Assembly: GCA_033030425.1 (NCBI GenBank)
Contig: JAUFSD010000004.1
Coordinates: 1,364,001-1,428,000 of the forward strand
DNA from: Verpa conica
Taxonomy: Eukaryota; Ascomycota; Pezizomycetes; Pezizales; Morchellaceae
DNA: 64,000 nucleotides
Reading direction: 5' to 3'
Positions 49,244-60,678 of this stretch are shown here, piece after piece (position 1 is the first letter of the stretch; the number at the start of each line of letters is the position of its first letter). The translations under genes and the position numbers were made by a program. The notes beneath the pieces were generated by a model, which worked only from the letters and a program-made list of their open reading frames with translations, was not told the origin of the DNA and did no database searches.

Positions 49244-51672
49244 TATTTTTTTCCATCTTTATAGCGGTTATTTGATTTGTTTTTCTTTATTTTCTGGGGT
49301 TGTATTGGCGTCGCTCTGTAATATTGATTGCATCATATCTCTTATTGGATCTACCTGCGCGACATTGTTTGGTGTTTCCTTTTTTTGTTTCCTTACGGTC
49401 AGCTTTACCCCTTACCTATTCCCTTAGTTTCCTGTTATTTTCTTTTTGGTCCCCGTTGTCTGGCTCGGATCCGGGGTAAAATCTTTTTAGGCAAAAAAGA
49501 AAAAAGGCGTTGGCCCATGGCTCAATGATTTACAGAATCTTGCATTTATTTTTTATTTTTTTTATTTTATTTTATTTTTCTAAAAATTTCTTATTTTTTT
49601 TTTCGCGTGTGAGTGCGCATGTTGGGGGCGATTTATTTTCTTTTCCCTTTTCAAATGGGGGAAATACCGGAGCGCCGGTACTTGGGTACTGGTTCGCTTG
49701 TTGGTTCGGACGGGGGAGTTTCCGCTGAGCTTGATTTTTACTCGATTTGATTTGATTTGATTTTTCCACTTTTGGCAATTAGCTTGGGGGTGTGGGTGCC
49801 TTGGAATGTGTATGGGCGGGGAAGAAGTGCGCTTTCCCTGTTGCTGATCTTCCCTGCTTCTTGATAACGTTTCCCCCTCGGCATCCCTCACTCGGGTTCA
49901 TTGATTGGGTCGTGGGGGTAACGTGTGGGAGTCATGCGCAGCGGAGCGGGCAGAGAGGCTCGCCGCACCCGCGCTATCACATATCTGTATTTCTAAATCT
50001 GCCGCTACTCAGTTTTCTTTGCTTTTCCCTTGGCTGTTGATGAGGTCATTGGTACATTGGTATTCCTTTTATGTTTTGCTTTATTTTTGTTTCCAGATCT
50101 TATCTTTATTCTACACAGCACGTGGGGCGCGAATGGTGGGGTTTAGCATTTCTTTTGGGGGTCCGCGGCGGCAGCGGGGGGGGGGGGGGCGAAAGGGGCG
50201 TTTACTACCATTTACTCATTTCTCTTTCTTGCAAAAAGTTGAGCTCGTATCTTAGGAACCGTACCTTAATATCTTGGTACATGTAGTTACACACAAGACG
50301 TAATACTACTGGAAGAAAAACGACAATTTTGAGCTGGAGAGAGACAGTAGTCACGGGGTCACCAAAACCACAAGTATGAAGAGGGAAAATGTGATCCCAA
50401 GCCTGCGGGTACTGGGGCCATGTTCTTACAAGTACCTGAGTTGCTTCGAGACCACGCAGCCTTACACCCGTTTTGGGCGTTCCGTTCATGTACTCCACCC
50501 CAAGATACATACATTGATGTACAAGTATCTATCTCTATTTGATCACGATTCTGCATCGGCTCTCATCTCACTTTTCTACTCCCCTCCCCTCTTTCATTCT
50601 CTCTCTCAGCAACGCACGGTAACCTCCACATATGCATCACGTGGATATACCTACATAATAACAACTTCGAACAACGCTGGGAACGGACAAAGAGCGGGAA
50701 TAGCGATGGGAGAAAAAAAATGCAATTCCAACAAGGACCGCGCGGGCGGCCATGTAGGACCATAACCACACACACACATATAACTCAACACATATGGGGG
50801 AGGGGGTGGGAAAGGGGTGGGAAAGGGGTAGGAGGGGGGGGGAGTAGTGGTGTCTCCTGTTACTGTTACGTTTTGAGGCTCCGAGCTCCTGGTCGAAGGG
50901 TCCTGAAATTTTTCCGTCCCTGGTGAAATTTTCATTTCGACCGTTCCGGTGGGATTTTAAAGAAGTACCGTGCGGGCGTAAATGTTGTGCTGTTACTGAC
51001 GCAGTATTGAACCGTGGGATATGGCAGTGGTTGTTGTCTGTGATGTGGGATGGCGGGAGGATTCGAAATCTAGTAAAGAATCTACGTCGCGGCGATCCAT
51101 GATCATGAAACCAAGAGGGGAGAAGAAAACACAAAAGAAAAACGTAATGGATCGGATCGGAACATTGGGGATCCTTCGGCCTTGAAATAGATTGTAACAG
51201 TACTCTGGAGTACTGGTACGTGAGATTTACCCGCACCACCTTGTTTTATTTTTCTTGTGTCCTAATGCACTAGGCTGGGCTGCTTCGTCTCCACGAGGCC
51301 GGAGGCATGAACAAGCATAACAAGAGGTTTCGTTTCGCCGCCTATGGTAACTAACGACACATATTGGGTCTTACAGGAGGTTCCAAGATTCAAGAATATT
51401 TTACACGAGAGATGAATAATCCGGCCCCCAAACTTTCCAGCTCCCTCAACTAAACCCCCCCGTCAGGAGATCTTCAACATCCTAGTCGCAAGTGTGGTGA
51501 CACGTCTGCGGTCGCCATAAACTCATCCATGTCGCTTTTAATTTTTTCTCGGTCTTCCCCAGCAATCCGCCCAGAAAACGCAACGCAGCCCTGGCCGAGG
51601 TTTCCGCGCCCATACGTCTATGTCTCATTGTAGTGTGTGTGACAGTGTGAGGTGTGTGTGTCTCGACTCGCC
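49244..51672. other. Convergent 3' intergenic region
   Basis: 2.4 kb between the stops of the Azf1-like (+) and FLX1 (-) genes. T-rich to about 49,760 (likely 3' UTR), a 13-base G run near 50,176, G-rich imperfect repeats at about 50,795-50,845. The longest frame (minus, 50637-51239, 200 codons) shows no family features. Confidence 0.45.
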
Positions 51673-53254
51673 TCACTGGAGGTAATACCGGGTATTCTCG
51701 TACACGAGGAAGGTGATGCAAGTGGACGGTAAGACCCGTGCCAGGTTTGGCGCCAACCTATTATACGTTTCCAAGACCCGTGAAGGAATTGGAAAATTCC
51801 CGGGTCACCAATTGTCAGCGAAAAACTGTTTTAGCCTTCATTAGGACTTGACCCAAATCTTCTATCTCCTGTCTCTAAGCTTAAGGGAATTTGCTTTTTT
51901 AATTCGCTTGTTGGATGGACCCTGCTTGTTGCCTGTCCGTTTATGTCTGCGGGTTTCTTTCCTTCCTTTTTCTTGTGGAGCGACACCCTCCGCTTCTTGA
52001 AACAAGCGATTATGGTTGGAAATTGGCGGCGGGCTATTCGCTCGCCCGTTCGGCATGTCTTCCGAAGAGACGATGATAGAATGGGGCAAGATAGAACCTG
52101 TGAAACGGGGAGAGAGGGGGAAATCGAAGCTCACCCTTTGTAGAAACCGCCAACACCCTCATTTCTCCATATCTTTATCACGGCGTCCCGAGCGGACGAG
52201 TACACGGCATCGGCGTCATAAGTCTGCATCCGCGTCTGCACGACACGGTACGGATACGTGATTGATCCGGCCATAATCTTTGACGCAGCAGAAAGTGTAA
52301 GAAAGTCGAAATTACTCAGTCCCTTTTTCGTGCTTCCTCCTGATACCGGAGCTCCTCCTCCGCTGCCAATAGACCCGGGTGGGTCAATGTTCTCTCTAGC
52401 GTGTTTCCGCCAGATCTTCAGCCTTTCGTAAAACATGAACTGCAGCGCTCCATGCGTAACGCCGAAAAGAGCCGGGACCAATCCCCGGAACAGGCCCCTC
52501 GTCCCTTCGTCCCGGAATATGATGCGAAGCCCGTTGGTCATGGACGAATAGGCCCCCGGAGATGACCGACCCGTGGAGAGCATACGAGTCTTGATGACCC
52601 AGAGTGGGTTTGATAGTACAGCGGTGAGGACCCCCGCGGCCCCGGAGGAAAGTAGGTAGTCAAGGGAATCCAGCCCTTCATCTCGAGGCCTCCCGCGATA
52701 GCCGGCCATGATATTTTTGAACTCGCCGTAACTATGTGATTTGTTGTGTCACAACATATTAATTAGGAAATAGACCTCTGCATTAAAAAAAACTTTTCAA
52801 TGAAAGCAACAGTAATATTCTTATACATATTTATTACGTATAGACAACTCTCTTTAGGGGTATGGAGGACACAGTCAGGAGAAGTAGACGTACAGCATGA
52901 AATACATACTCCAGCTCGCCATGTTCCCTACCAGGTTTGGCGACAGGCCTCTATAGAGAGCCCCCCGCCCCTCATTCATGGCCACATCACGGGCAATTTT
53001 CCAAGAGGCTCCGAGCCGTGGTGCCTTATAGTCCCTGTTCACTGTTGACCTTGGGAATTGTCATCTCAGCGTCCTGGTTCGCTCGCCGTTGGCCGGGAGT
53101 GGGGGGGGAATGAAGGACTTTGGGGGAAGGGACCTTGCAGCCGGACCTTGATGAGATCCAGAGGGTGCGCGACAAGCGTCGAAAGTAGGCCTGCGGTCAG
53201 GCCGGAAATGGTCTCCACCAGAACGGGGGGGATCCCATTCTGGGGTGCGGTCAT
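51673..53254 (-). CDS. FLX1: Mitochondrial FAD/folate carrier (SLC25 family)
   Basis: Four exons on the minus strand: 53134-53254, 52890-53041, 52135-52721 and 51673-51757; 314 residues, the usual carrier length. The three SLC25 signatures are HPLDLIKVRLQ, NPLWVIKTRM and YPYRVVQTRM. Trp in the second signature and Arg in the third are typical of the folate/FAD branch (Flx1, SLC25A32). The last exon, after a long 377-bp intron, gives LAPNLARVLPSTCITFLVYE, the standard carrier ending. The protein should move FAD across the mitochondrial inner membrane. The join between exons 2 and 3 is uncertain: FMLY is followed by a GTCTAC donor, and the chosen acceptor skips a GE pair expected before FKN. 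Confidence 0.88.
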
Positions 53255-53750
53255 GAAGAGTTGTTGGGTCGCGTGGTGCTTTTGTCTACCTGTCTCTTTC
53301 CCTCAGTGCACGTGGCGATAGGTGGTCAAGTGAGGTTTGAGACGAGAGGATAATGCGACGGAGGAGAAGTTTTCCTAGGAAGGATGTTGGAATAAGGTGC
53401 AAGGTGTGATGCGAAGGGGATTGCGGGGTGGGAGGGTTTTCGTCGGAAATTTTTTTTTTCCCGGAATGATGTGTTCTGGCATGGGAGCCGCAAAGTGACA
53501 TCACCGCCTAGCGGAATGCATCTTGCCTTACCAGTAAAACCCATAAAGATGCGATAAAAAAGCAATTGGGAAGGGAGATGGATGCTTTATTTTTATTTTT
53601 TACCGAGTGCTTGCTTTTCTTGCAGGAAGAAGTGTCTTTAATTTTCTATAAAAGCCTGAAAAAAAGAAAGCATCATTGATGTGCAATAACGCCTACTCTA
53701 TCCCTAATCATCCATTCGGAACTCAGCACGTAACCAATGTACATCTCCTT
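53255..53750. other. Intergenic between TOM7 stop and FLX1 start
   Basis: About 500 bp holding the FLX1 promoter and the TOM7 3' UTR (both genes on the minus strand). No gene seen. Confidence 0.5.
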
Positions 53751-54254
53751 CTACGCCAATGGTGATATCAAGCTATGCAATGGCCCGATTAGTTGTAATT
53801 CATATATTAAGGGAACAAGATAGAGTAATTATTACCGGATCAATGAAGGTCTCGGGGTGCTGCATGTATATCCTGCGTTAAAGAGTAAAGTCAGAAAGTG
53901 ATTCCTCTACCACGAAACTAGTTCCGTTGGTATGTAATGGTGTGTAATATAAAGGATTGGATGGTAGAAGATATACCGATGTAAAGGACGAGAGGGAGAT
54001 ATCCACTATTGCCGTTGTGTAAGCATAAATTTAGAATCCTATATAGCCGTAAAATTTGCTTGTCTGCGGAAGAGGAAGGACTGACTAGTGGATGGCCACA
54101 CGGGAGATTTCGAGGACTTTGGAGATACGCTCCTGTTGATTTACTTCATCAGCCGAGGAACTGTCATGAGACGGACAGAGGATGCAGGGAGATACGGAAA
54201 GGCACTCGTCTTATGGGAGATATGCGATACCTTAGATTCTTCAGAGAGCTGCAT
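53751..54254 (-). CDS. TOM7: Tom7, small subunit of the mitochondrial outer-membrane translocase
   Basis: Found only after splicing. Five exons on the minus strand: 54231-54254, 54086-54132, 53977-54005, 53836-53872 and 53751-53772; all four introns (98, 80, 104 and 63 bp) are GT-AG. The 52-residue product begins MQLSEESKERISKVLEIS, continues VAIHYGYLPLVLYIGYT (the single tail-like membrane segment) and ends RPSLIRLISPLA-stop. This is the fungal Tom7 plan, seen in yeast as DESKERISKIL, HYGWIPFVLYLGW and LLSPLP. Tom7 modulates assembly and dynamics of the TOM complex and also affects ERMES through Mdm10. The gene is head to head with MMM1. An in-frame ATG 54 bases further 5' (54308) would add 18 residues; the internal ATG fits the family length better. 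Confidence 0.93.
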
Positions 54255-54691
54255 GATGCTTGGGATCAGTCGATTGAGACGCTGCTTGTTCACTTGATTG
54301 CTATCCATTGTCTGTCAGCAGGACGAAAAGTAGGTGAAACCCTCTGAATAGTTCAAGGGGGGGCGGATGAAATTGAGATAGTGGGGTGGTGAAGGAGGGG
54401 CAACTGACGGGGGTAGGAGATCGCGTATCTTGAATTTTTCCGAGGTCGTGATGGTGTCGTGATGGTGATGATGTCGCTAAAGTAAAAAAGCCCCGAGAAA
54501 AAAAAGCTTGGCTAGACACCCGTGGCGATAACGATAAGGATTGAGGTGACTAAGGGTGTTTCGCCAAGCTATCTGCCGTTTGGGGCTCTGCGGGATGGAA
54601 GCCAGCAACACCACACTGACGACGTCAGATGGAGACTACTTGTGACCATCACCAACTTCCTCTCTCCGTAGATTATTGTCCTGTAAGAGAG
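54255..54691. promoter_or_regulatory. Shared upstream region of TOM7 (-) and MMM1 (+)
   Basis: 437 bp separate the two start codons of divergently transcribed mitochondrial outer-membrane and ERMES genes. It must hold both promoters. I could not identify a confident TATA box or factor site. Confidence 0.6.
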
Positions 54692-55863
54692 ATGTCTCAA
54701 GGTATTTTTTAAATCTCTTCTTTTCGCTCAATTACCGTATGGCAATAGCTGCTGACACCCGGGAAGGGCAGATACAGCTTCCCCTCAAGGAATATCTTGC
54801 AATAACAACCAAGCAATGCTCAAAGTGAGGCGTCCTCCCTATTCGTTTGAACACCTGTTCAATAGAAATCCAGCTAACTCTTTCTTACAGTTGGTCATTC
54901 ACCCAAGGCCTCCTACTCGGACAGATCTCCGTTATCTTCATAATAGGATGCTTTATCAAGTTTTTCATATTCGGTGAAACTCCGGATTCTCCCTCCCACT
55001 CCAAGTATTCATCAGCGTACTCTCCAAAACGCTCCCGAAGGTCCTCAAATCTTCGCAAGAAACGGTCCTCAGTCCTCCGCAATCCACCACCACAAACAAC
55101 TGCCACTATTCTCTCAAAGACATATTACAACGTACATTCTCACCAACCAGAATCCCTTGATTGGTTTAATGTCCTTCTTGCTCAAACATTCGCCCAATTC
55201 CGTGAAGACGCACGGACAGACGACGCAATTCTGAAATCTCTAGATAAGATTCTCAATGGGCCTCAAAAGCCAGATTTCTTAGACTCAATACGTGTGACAG
55301 AAGTATCCCTAGGTGAAGATTTTCCTATCTTCTCTAACTGCAGGATTACTCCTAGTGAAGAAGAGCCTGGGAAACTTCAGGCAAAAATGGATGTAGACCT
55401 TAGTGATCTTATTACTCTGGGTGTCGAAACTAAACTTCTCCTGAATTGGCCTAAGCCTATGGTCGCTGTACTCCCGGTAGCACTCGCGGTATCCATAGTC
55501 CGGTTCTCGGGAACACTATCGATTTCTTTCGTCCCATCTCCTGAGAACTCTACAGGAAGCACTACTTTAGCGTTCAGTTTTCTTGATGACTATCGGCTTG
55601 AGATCTCCGTACGGAGTCTTGTGGGTTCGAGATCGAGGTTACAGGATGTTCCGAAGATTGCTCAACTGGTTGAGAGTAGGTTGCATAGCTGGATAGATGA
55701 GAGGTGTGTTGAGCCGAAGTTCCAACAGATTGTATTGCCATCTTTGTGGCCTAGAAAACGGACAACGAGAGAACAGGGGAGGGCCGGTGATGTGGGCGAA
55801 GAAAGTAGCAATGGTGGGGCTGAAGGGATTAGGCGAAGGCCAACGTCGTCGGTGGATCTCTGA
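54692..55863 (+). CDS. MMM1: Maintenance of mitochondrial morphology protein 1 (ERMES subunit)
   Basis: Three exons: 54692-54701 (10 nt: ATG TCT CAA G), 54749-54824 and 54891-55863; 352 residues. The second splice builds [20 protein letters not shown], the hallmark start of fungal Mmm1: a short lumenal N-terminus, then one ER membrane helix ending [13 protein letters not shown] Ser/Arg-rich linker follows, then the SMP lipid-transfer domain, with [29 protein letters not shown] and a hydrophobic beta-rich body through [10 protein letters not shown]. Mmm1 anchors the ER side of the ER-mitochondria encounter structure with Mdm10, Mdm12 and Mdm34 and moves phospholipids. Length is normal for the family. 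It lies head to head with TOM7. Confidence 0.95.
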
Positions 55864-56377
55864 GATGTTAATTTGTATTAGTGTATTTCCAAGCTCTCAT
55901 AGCAGTAGCATATAGAATGATTGCACGATTTATGTCAAACATATAAACGATGATAATTTTGAAGACTGTTTCAGCATACGTGGTCAAAAATGAGGGGAGG
56001 AGTTTTTGTCAAACCAAACAGCTTTAAATTGTCACACAAAAAATCACTCGTTCAGACGCCGCTGTACTAGTTTAATGACTACCATACTACCGTCGGAACC
56101 CTTTAGTACTGCGGTTGGGCATACATAAAAGTTGCGTTCTCTACTTTTACAGCGAAAGGGAAAGAAATGTAAAACCAGAATAGTTATCACTCCCAAACAC
56201 AAGTAAATCGTTTTAAATTTCCTCCAATATTTCCCCTTACTCTTACCTGCGTCCATCGACATAAGAAATATTACAAGAGACGTAAATGCATTACCACCAT
56301 CACCGCAGCATAAACACTACTATCCTAAAACTACACTGGCCTCTTCAACTAGGGTTTTTTTCGGGGGGGGGGATGTT
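55864..56377. other. Convergent 3' intergenic region, MMM1/CBC1
   Basis: About 500 bp between two stop codons; no gene or repeat seen. Confidence 0.55.
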
Positions 56378-59183
56378 TTACAAAGTATCCATAATTTCTT
56401 CGTCTTTAACTGTCTCTGCGGGCATCTGCTCTTCCTCCGGAACACCAAACTTCCTATTGAAAGCTCTAAGCCACCCCTTTGCCCACCACTGCATCCACGC
56501 TTTACTCTCCACATCAATGCCATCCATCTCCTCCGAGCTCTCGGTCATTGCGGTAAGTGCCTCTGTGACAACCTTGAGTATAACCCCTTGCTCATCCTCT
56601 GCATTCTTGAGCGTCTCGTCGTACACTGCTAGCTGCTCCTCCGTGAACCCACTTCCACTGCCTAACATTGCCGGTCTCGCAGCAGCGATTTGTCGGACGC
56701 GGTTATTCACCTTATTGATAGTGGTACTAACCATCTCCCATGCATGCGTATGGCTGAGTGCATTATTCCCGGCATCGTGCAGAACCCACTCTACAACAGA
56801 GAGAGGGGTGACAATAGAGTAATTCAGCAGCTTATCAACGACGTTGGCACCGATACCTGGTTGGTCCTCCCAGTAGGATAAGACAGAACCGACGATTTGT
56901 CGACGAGCGTCCGGGGATTCAAGGCCAATTGCGACGAGCTTTTCTTTGCAGCGTTCAATGCAAGAGAGGACGTGAGAGAGAGATTTGGCACCGACGTGGC
57001 AGATGGCGGTTACGTAGGCATCGCGAGCTGCAGAGTCAGGGTCTGCAACGCCACTTTCAGCAGCAAGGGTGCGGATGCGGGCAAGGATTTCGTCAACTTC
57101 TTCGGTTTCTTTACGGTCTGCTACAGCGTGCATCACCTCTTTGGCTTCGGTGGCGAAAGGTTCCTCTGCCGGGCTGTCAGTATTACTGTAAAGTCTAGAG
57201 CTAGGAGTGGGGAATGCATACCAGGAGAGTCGTATTTGAAGTTTGGTTGTTCCTTCTCCTTAGCTTCCGAGATGAGCTCCTTGTATGGGTCTGGGATGGT
57301 TCCCTTGATTCGTGTTGCAAAAGAAAGTCGGATTTCCTTCTCTAGAGCACCTAGGATAAACGCTTTCTTGGGGTGAACGTCTGGAAGAGTGAGATTCTCG
57401 TTCCATTCAGCCCATTTCCATGTAAACCCAAAATTACTTAGGTGGTGCGAAAACCAGTCGATAAACCGGTAAATCAGCTCCGTATCCATAGACTCTAGAT
57501 TCCTGTGCATAAAACGAATGGCCCTTCCCAGTGAAGGAGCTACAGCTGCTGGCGCAAGTTTGCATAGTTCTGTGAGAATCGCATGGTAGTATACCAGTTT
57601 GTGATTTGGGGTGGGGAGCTTGAAAAGCTGGCTGAAAATCGCGTCTACAGCTACGTCTTCTGGTTTCCATGAAGAACCGGTTTCGCCAGCAGTTTCGTTG
57701 ACTCTATCAAATGGAGTTGCTCTCTTAATGAATGCTTTAGGAGAAAAGAAGCAGTCGATCTCGATGAGGAAACGAGAGACAGAAAGGCGGTTGCAATCAA
57801 GAATGTCAATAGTATCTACAATGTTGTCGCGGAAGATTGTTGACGCAAGGTCCAGTGGAGTCGGGACCGTCTTGAGAGTAATTAGACATGAAACTCAAAT
57901 ATAAGGTGGTTATACTGCTTACCTCAACCTTTGGATCTGCGAAGACCGAGAGATATACATCCGGCAGAATTGCAGCTGTATCGATGGGGAAGTCTTCTGG
58001 AAGAACTATTTCTGGCAAAGCATGCTTTGTAGCCTCCTTGAGTACTCCCTCGAACGTTTCCCATGGCCGAGGTAGGCAGCCTAAGCCTGTATGTTCACCG
58101 CCTGGTACTCCTTTGAGATGAGTTTCTATATTCATTTGAAGCATCCGCACCATCTATCGGGTTAGATCCTGTAATCATTGATACCCTCCGGGAAGGTCCT
58201 TACATGAGTCCCCTTTGCTCGCTCGTCGTACGGTGCCGCATCCCCAGTAAACGGGTTTAGCAGCGACTGCATTTTATGCTTAACCTCACTGAGCGGGCGG
58301 GTTTTCTCCAGAAGTTTGTTGGTCTCTTCGATATCTTCTTTTGACGAAGCCAGAATATAAGGAACTGCAAACAGAGCGGACTTTGTGAGCTCGAGCGCCA
58401 ATCCCACTTCGTCCTCTGCCAGTACAGCCGTAGCCTTATCGACAACGCTGTGTAGCAGTGGGAATACACCCTCTCCCTCTAACATGCCATGAACACATCC
58501 CAAGAATCGTAATGTCAGTTTCAATTTTGTGAATTGCCCTTCTACGAGGAATTGCTGAACAGCCTTTGCAGCTTCCTCGACGATAAACTTTCCAGCCTCT
58601 GGGTTCTGCGAATTGGCGACAAGGGCCACCGCGGCGACAAAGGGGACTTTGAAAGGTTGTTCGATGACCCTAGAGAACGCGTTAGGACTTTATAATTTCC
58701 GAAGAGGGGGGATAAGAAATGGGGTACCAACAGCGCGAGTAGAGTGCTCAAGAACCCATTCCTAATTTCCTCATTGTCAAAATTGGACGTAAAAGTACTC
58801 GCGATGTTTTTGACAACGTCACTGATACGGGCCAATGGCTATTTTACGTGTTACATTAGATTCATATTTTAATTTGTTATTCCTCCTACCCTCTCGCCGG
58901 GGGTCTAGGGGGGACATACAGATTCCGCGATGGTAGTGAGCTCCCTTCGCAGCTTCGAGAACAGATCTTCTCGCTCATAGCGCGGCTGGCGCCGGTGCTC
59001 TCCCTGCTGATCGTCATCGTCTTCAAAGACCTGTCAATAAAACACAAATAATACCTCGGAGCCGCTCAGGGACGAACCTCTGTACCGCTTTCTTGGAGGA
59101 CCTCTTCCACCGCGTCTGCCCTCACCACCTCCACCACCTCCTCCACCACGACCTTCACCTCCTCCACGATAGTAATCGCCCAT
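56378..59183 (-). CDS. CBC1: Nuclear cap-binding complex large subunit (CBP80)
   Basis: Seven exons on the minus strand: 59078-59183, 58920-59020, 58732-58838, 58204-58669, 57923-58153, 57222-57870 and 56378-57165; 815 residues, close to human CBP80 (790). The N-terminus is Gly/Arg-rich and then PPRKRYRDDDDQQ, a basic nuclear-signal-like patch rebuilt by the first splice. The body is the helical MIF4G array: VVKNIASTFTSNFDNEEIRNGFLS, VIEQPFKVPFVAAVALVAN, RFLGCVHGMLEGEGVFPLL, FKYDSPEEPFATEAKE (across the last intron) and LSVVEWVLHDAG near the C-terminus. CBP80 with CBP20 binds the 5' cap and supports splicing, export and decay. Some donors are weak (for example GTTGGT), but every join keeps frame and family text. 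Confidence 0.95.
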
Positions 59184-59471
59184 GTCTGGTTTTATATCTG
59201 ATTCTTTATCTCGGGAAATTGTATTGTTGGCTCTCCTAGAGAAAAGAGTAAAAATTCGCCTGTGATGATTATTCTGCTGTGCGGTTTCTCCTTCGCTGTG
59301 TCGAGAGGCGTTTTTGACGGGGAACCGCGTTTCCACGGTATTCGCGCATTTCTTGGCGCTGTGGGGCTGAGTCAGCTAGGCTGGGTTTTTTTACGGGTCC
59401 CTGCAATGGGCTGGCTGCCCCTCTACCAACACTTCCCAGCTGTATCGGTACAAGGAGAGACTCAGGTTATC
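59184..59471. promoter_or_regulatory. Shared upstream region of CBC1 (-) and URM1 (+)
   Basis: 288 bp between divergent start codons. No clear TATA box. An upstream plus-strand ATG (59406) in the URM1 leader opens a short frame overlapping the URM1 start. Confidence 0.6.
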
Positions 59472-59932
59472 ATGGGGGAGTCAACAGTGGAGACTATACC
59501 AGTCACAGTTGAATTCAGGTGCGACTATTTGCTCCTTGGTAGAGTGGGTAGTAAACTAAACATTTCATATTTGCAGCGGTGGGCTTGAGCTACTGTTCTC
59601 AAAGCAGAAAACGCACAAATTCCAGATTCCTGCCAATGATCCCTCTGGAAATCCTGCAAACATAGGGTTTCTTGTAGGGTGGCTATGCGATAACTTGATG
59701 AAGGATAAACGAAAAGATATGTTTGTTATAGATGGTACTGTGTAAGTTTTGTTTATTATAACACCTTTACTCGTCATCCTTATTGAACTGACCTGTTGTG
59801 CCGTCATTCTCTAGTCGAAATGGGATCCTGGTTCTGATAAATGATGCCGACTGGGAACTAGAAGGTGAGGATGAGTATGTGCTGGAGAAAAATGACATTA
59901 TTTTCTTTGTCTCAACTCTACATGGAGGGTAG
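59472..59932 (+). CDS. URM1: Ubiquitin-related modifier 1
   Basis: Three exons, 59472-59518, 59577-59741 and 59815-59932; 109 residues (yeast Urm1 has 99). The protein starts [20 protein letters not shown], contains [29 protein letters not shown] and [20 protein letters not shown], and ends [13 protein letters not shown]. The terminal Gly-Gly is mature, as in all Urm1 proteins, and is activated as a thiocarboxylate by Uba4. It supplies sulfur for 2-thiolation of wobble uridine in tRNA and can be attached to proteins under oxidative stress. The terminal LHGG plus the beta-grasp length separate it from ubiquitin and from MoaD. Confidence 0.97.
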
Positions 59933-60678
59933 GAGCAGTCGACCTGATCCCTATTGAATTATTGTTGATTCTGGTGTTCTTAATGCCATTTTTATTTTTA
60001 TTTCTTTGTGCGTGAAAAAGCGAGTTACAGGGATACAGTAGATAGGAGTTGAATGGTTTTTACTTCTTTTAGGACGAGAGTGGTAATAGGAGTAAAAGAC
60101 AAGATAGGTGAGTTTTTGAGAAACCAAATCAGGATACTGAGCCTACCCACAATCACAGGGCGTCACTCGCTATAGAGTTAATTAACTGTTCGCGGTTACG
60201 AGTGATATATCATGATTTAACACCATGCCCCCTATAGACCGCTCAACCTCTTGAAACATCATTACGAACCCACCCATGTATCCCCACAAGATTACCGATA
60301 GATAATTAACAAAAAAGTAACTACCCCCGCAAAACAGCCTTAGGAAACCCAAGTAACCGGATACGCCCACAAGCAAAAGTATAGTAGAAAAGCGAGCTGT
60401 CCCTTTAGCTGATATTAAGAATCTTCTTTATTCTCTTCAAAAGAAAAGACACGGTATACCCACATCGAAAGGTAAGTGTCGGCGAAAGAGGTTATAACCC
60501 ATGTTGAAGGAAGCCTGAAAAGATAAAACGCCACCCCTCCCCACACTAGCGCCAATCACCAGCGCCGATATTTTCTTCAAGTTTAAGCCCTTGCAATCCA
60601 ATAAAAGTTCAGCTTCCTATAAAAAAAAAAGAGCCCCCTTTCCCAGCCCCAAAAATCAGGAAAAAGGTCATTCAATAT
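59933..60678. other. Convergent 3' intergenic region, URM1/SCC4
   Basis: About 750 bp between two stop codons. Short frames only; no gene recognised. Confidence 0.5.

Noticed and set aside
50637..51239. 200-codon open frame on the minus strand
   Set aside because: Composition is irregular, there are no family motifs, and it lies in the 3' region between two convergent genes.
54088..54347. Plus-strand frames over 54,009-54,347
   Set aside because: They are shadows of the first two exons and first intron of TOM7 on the other strand.
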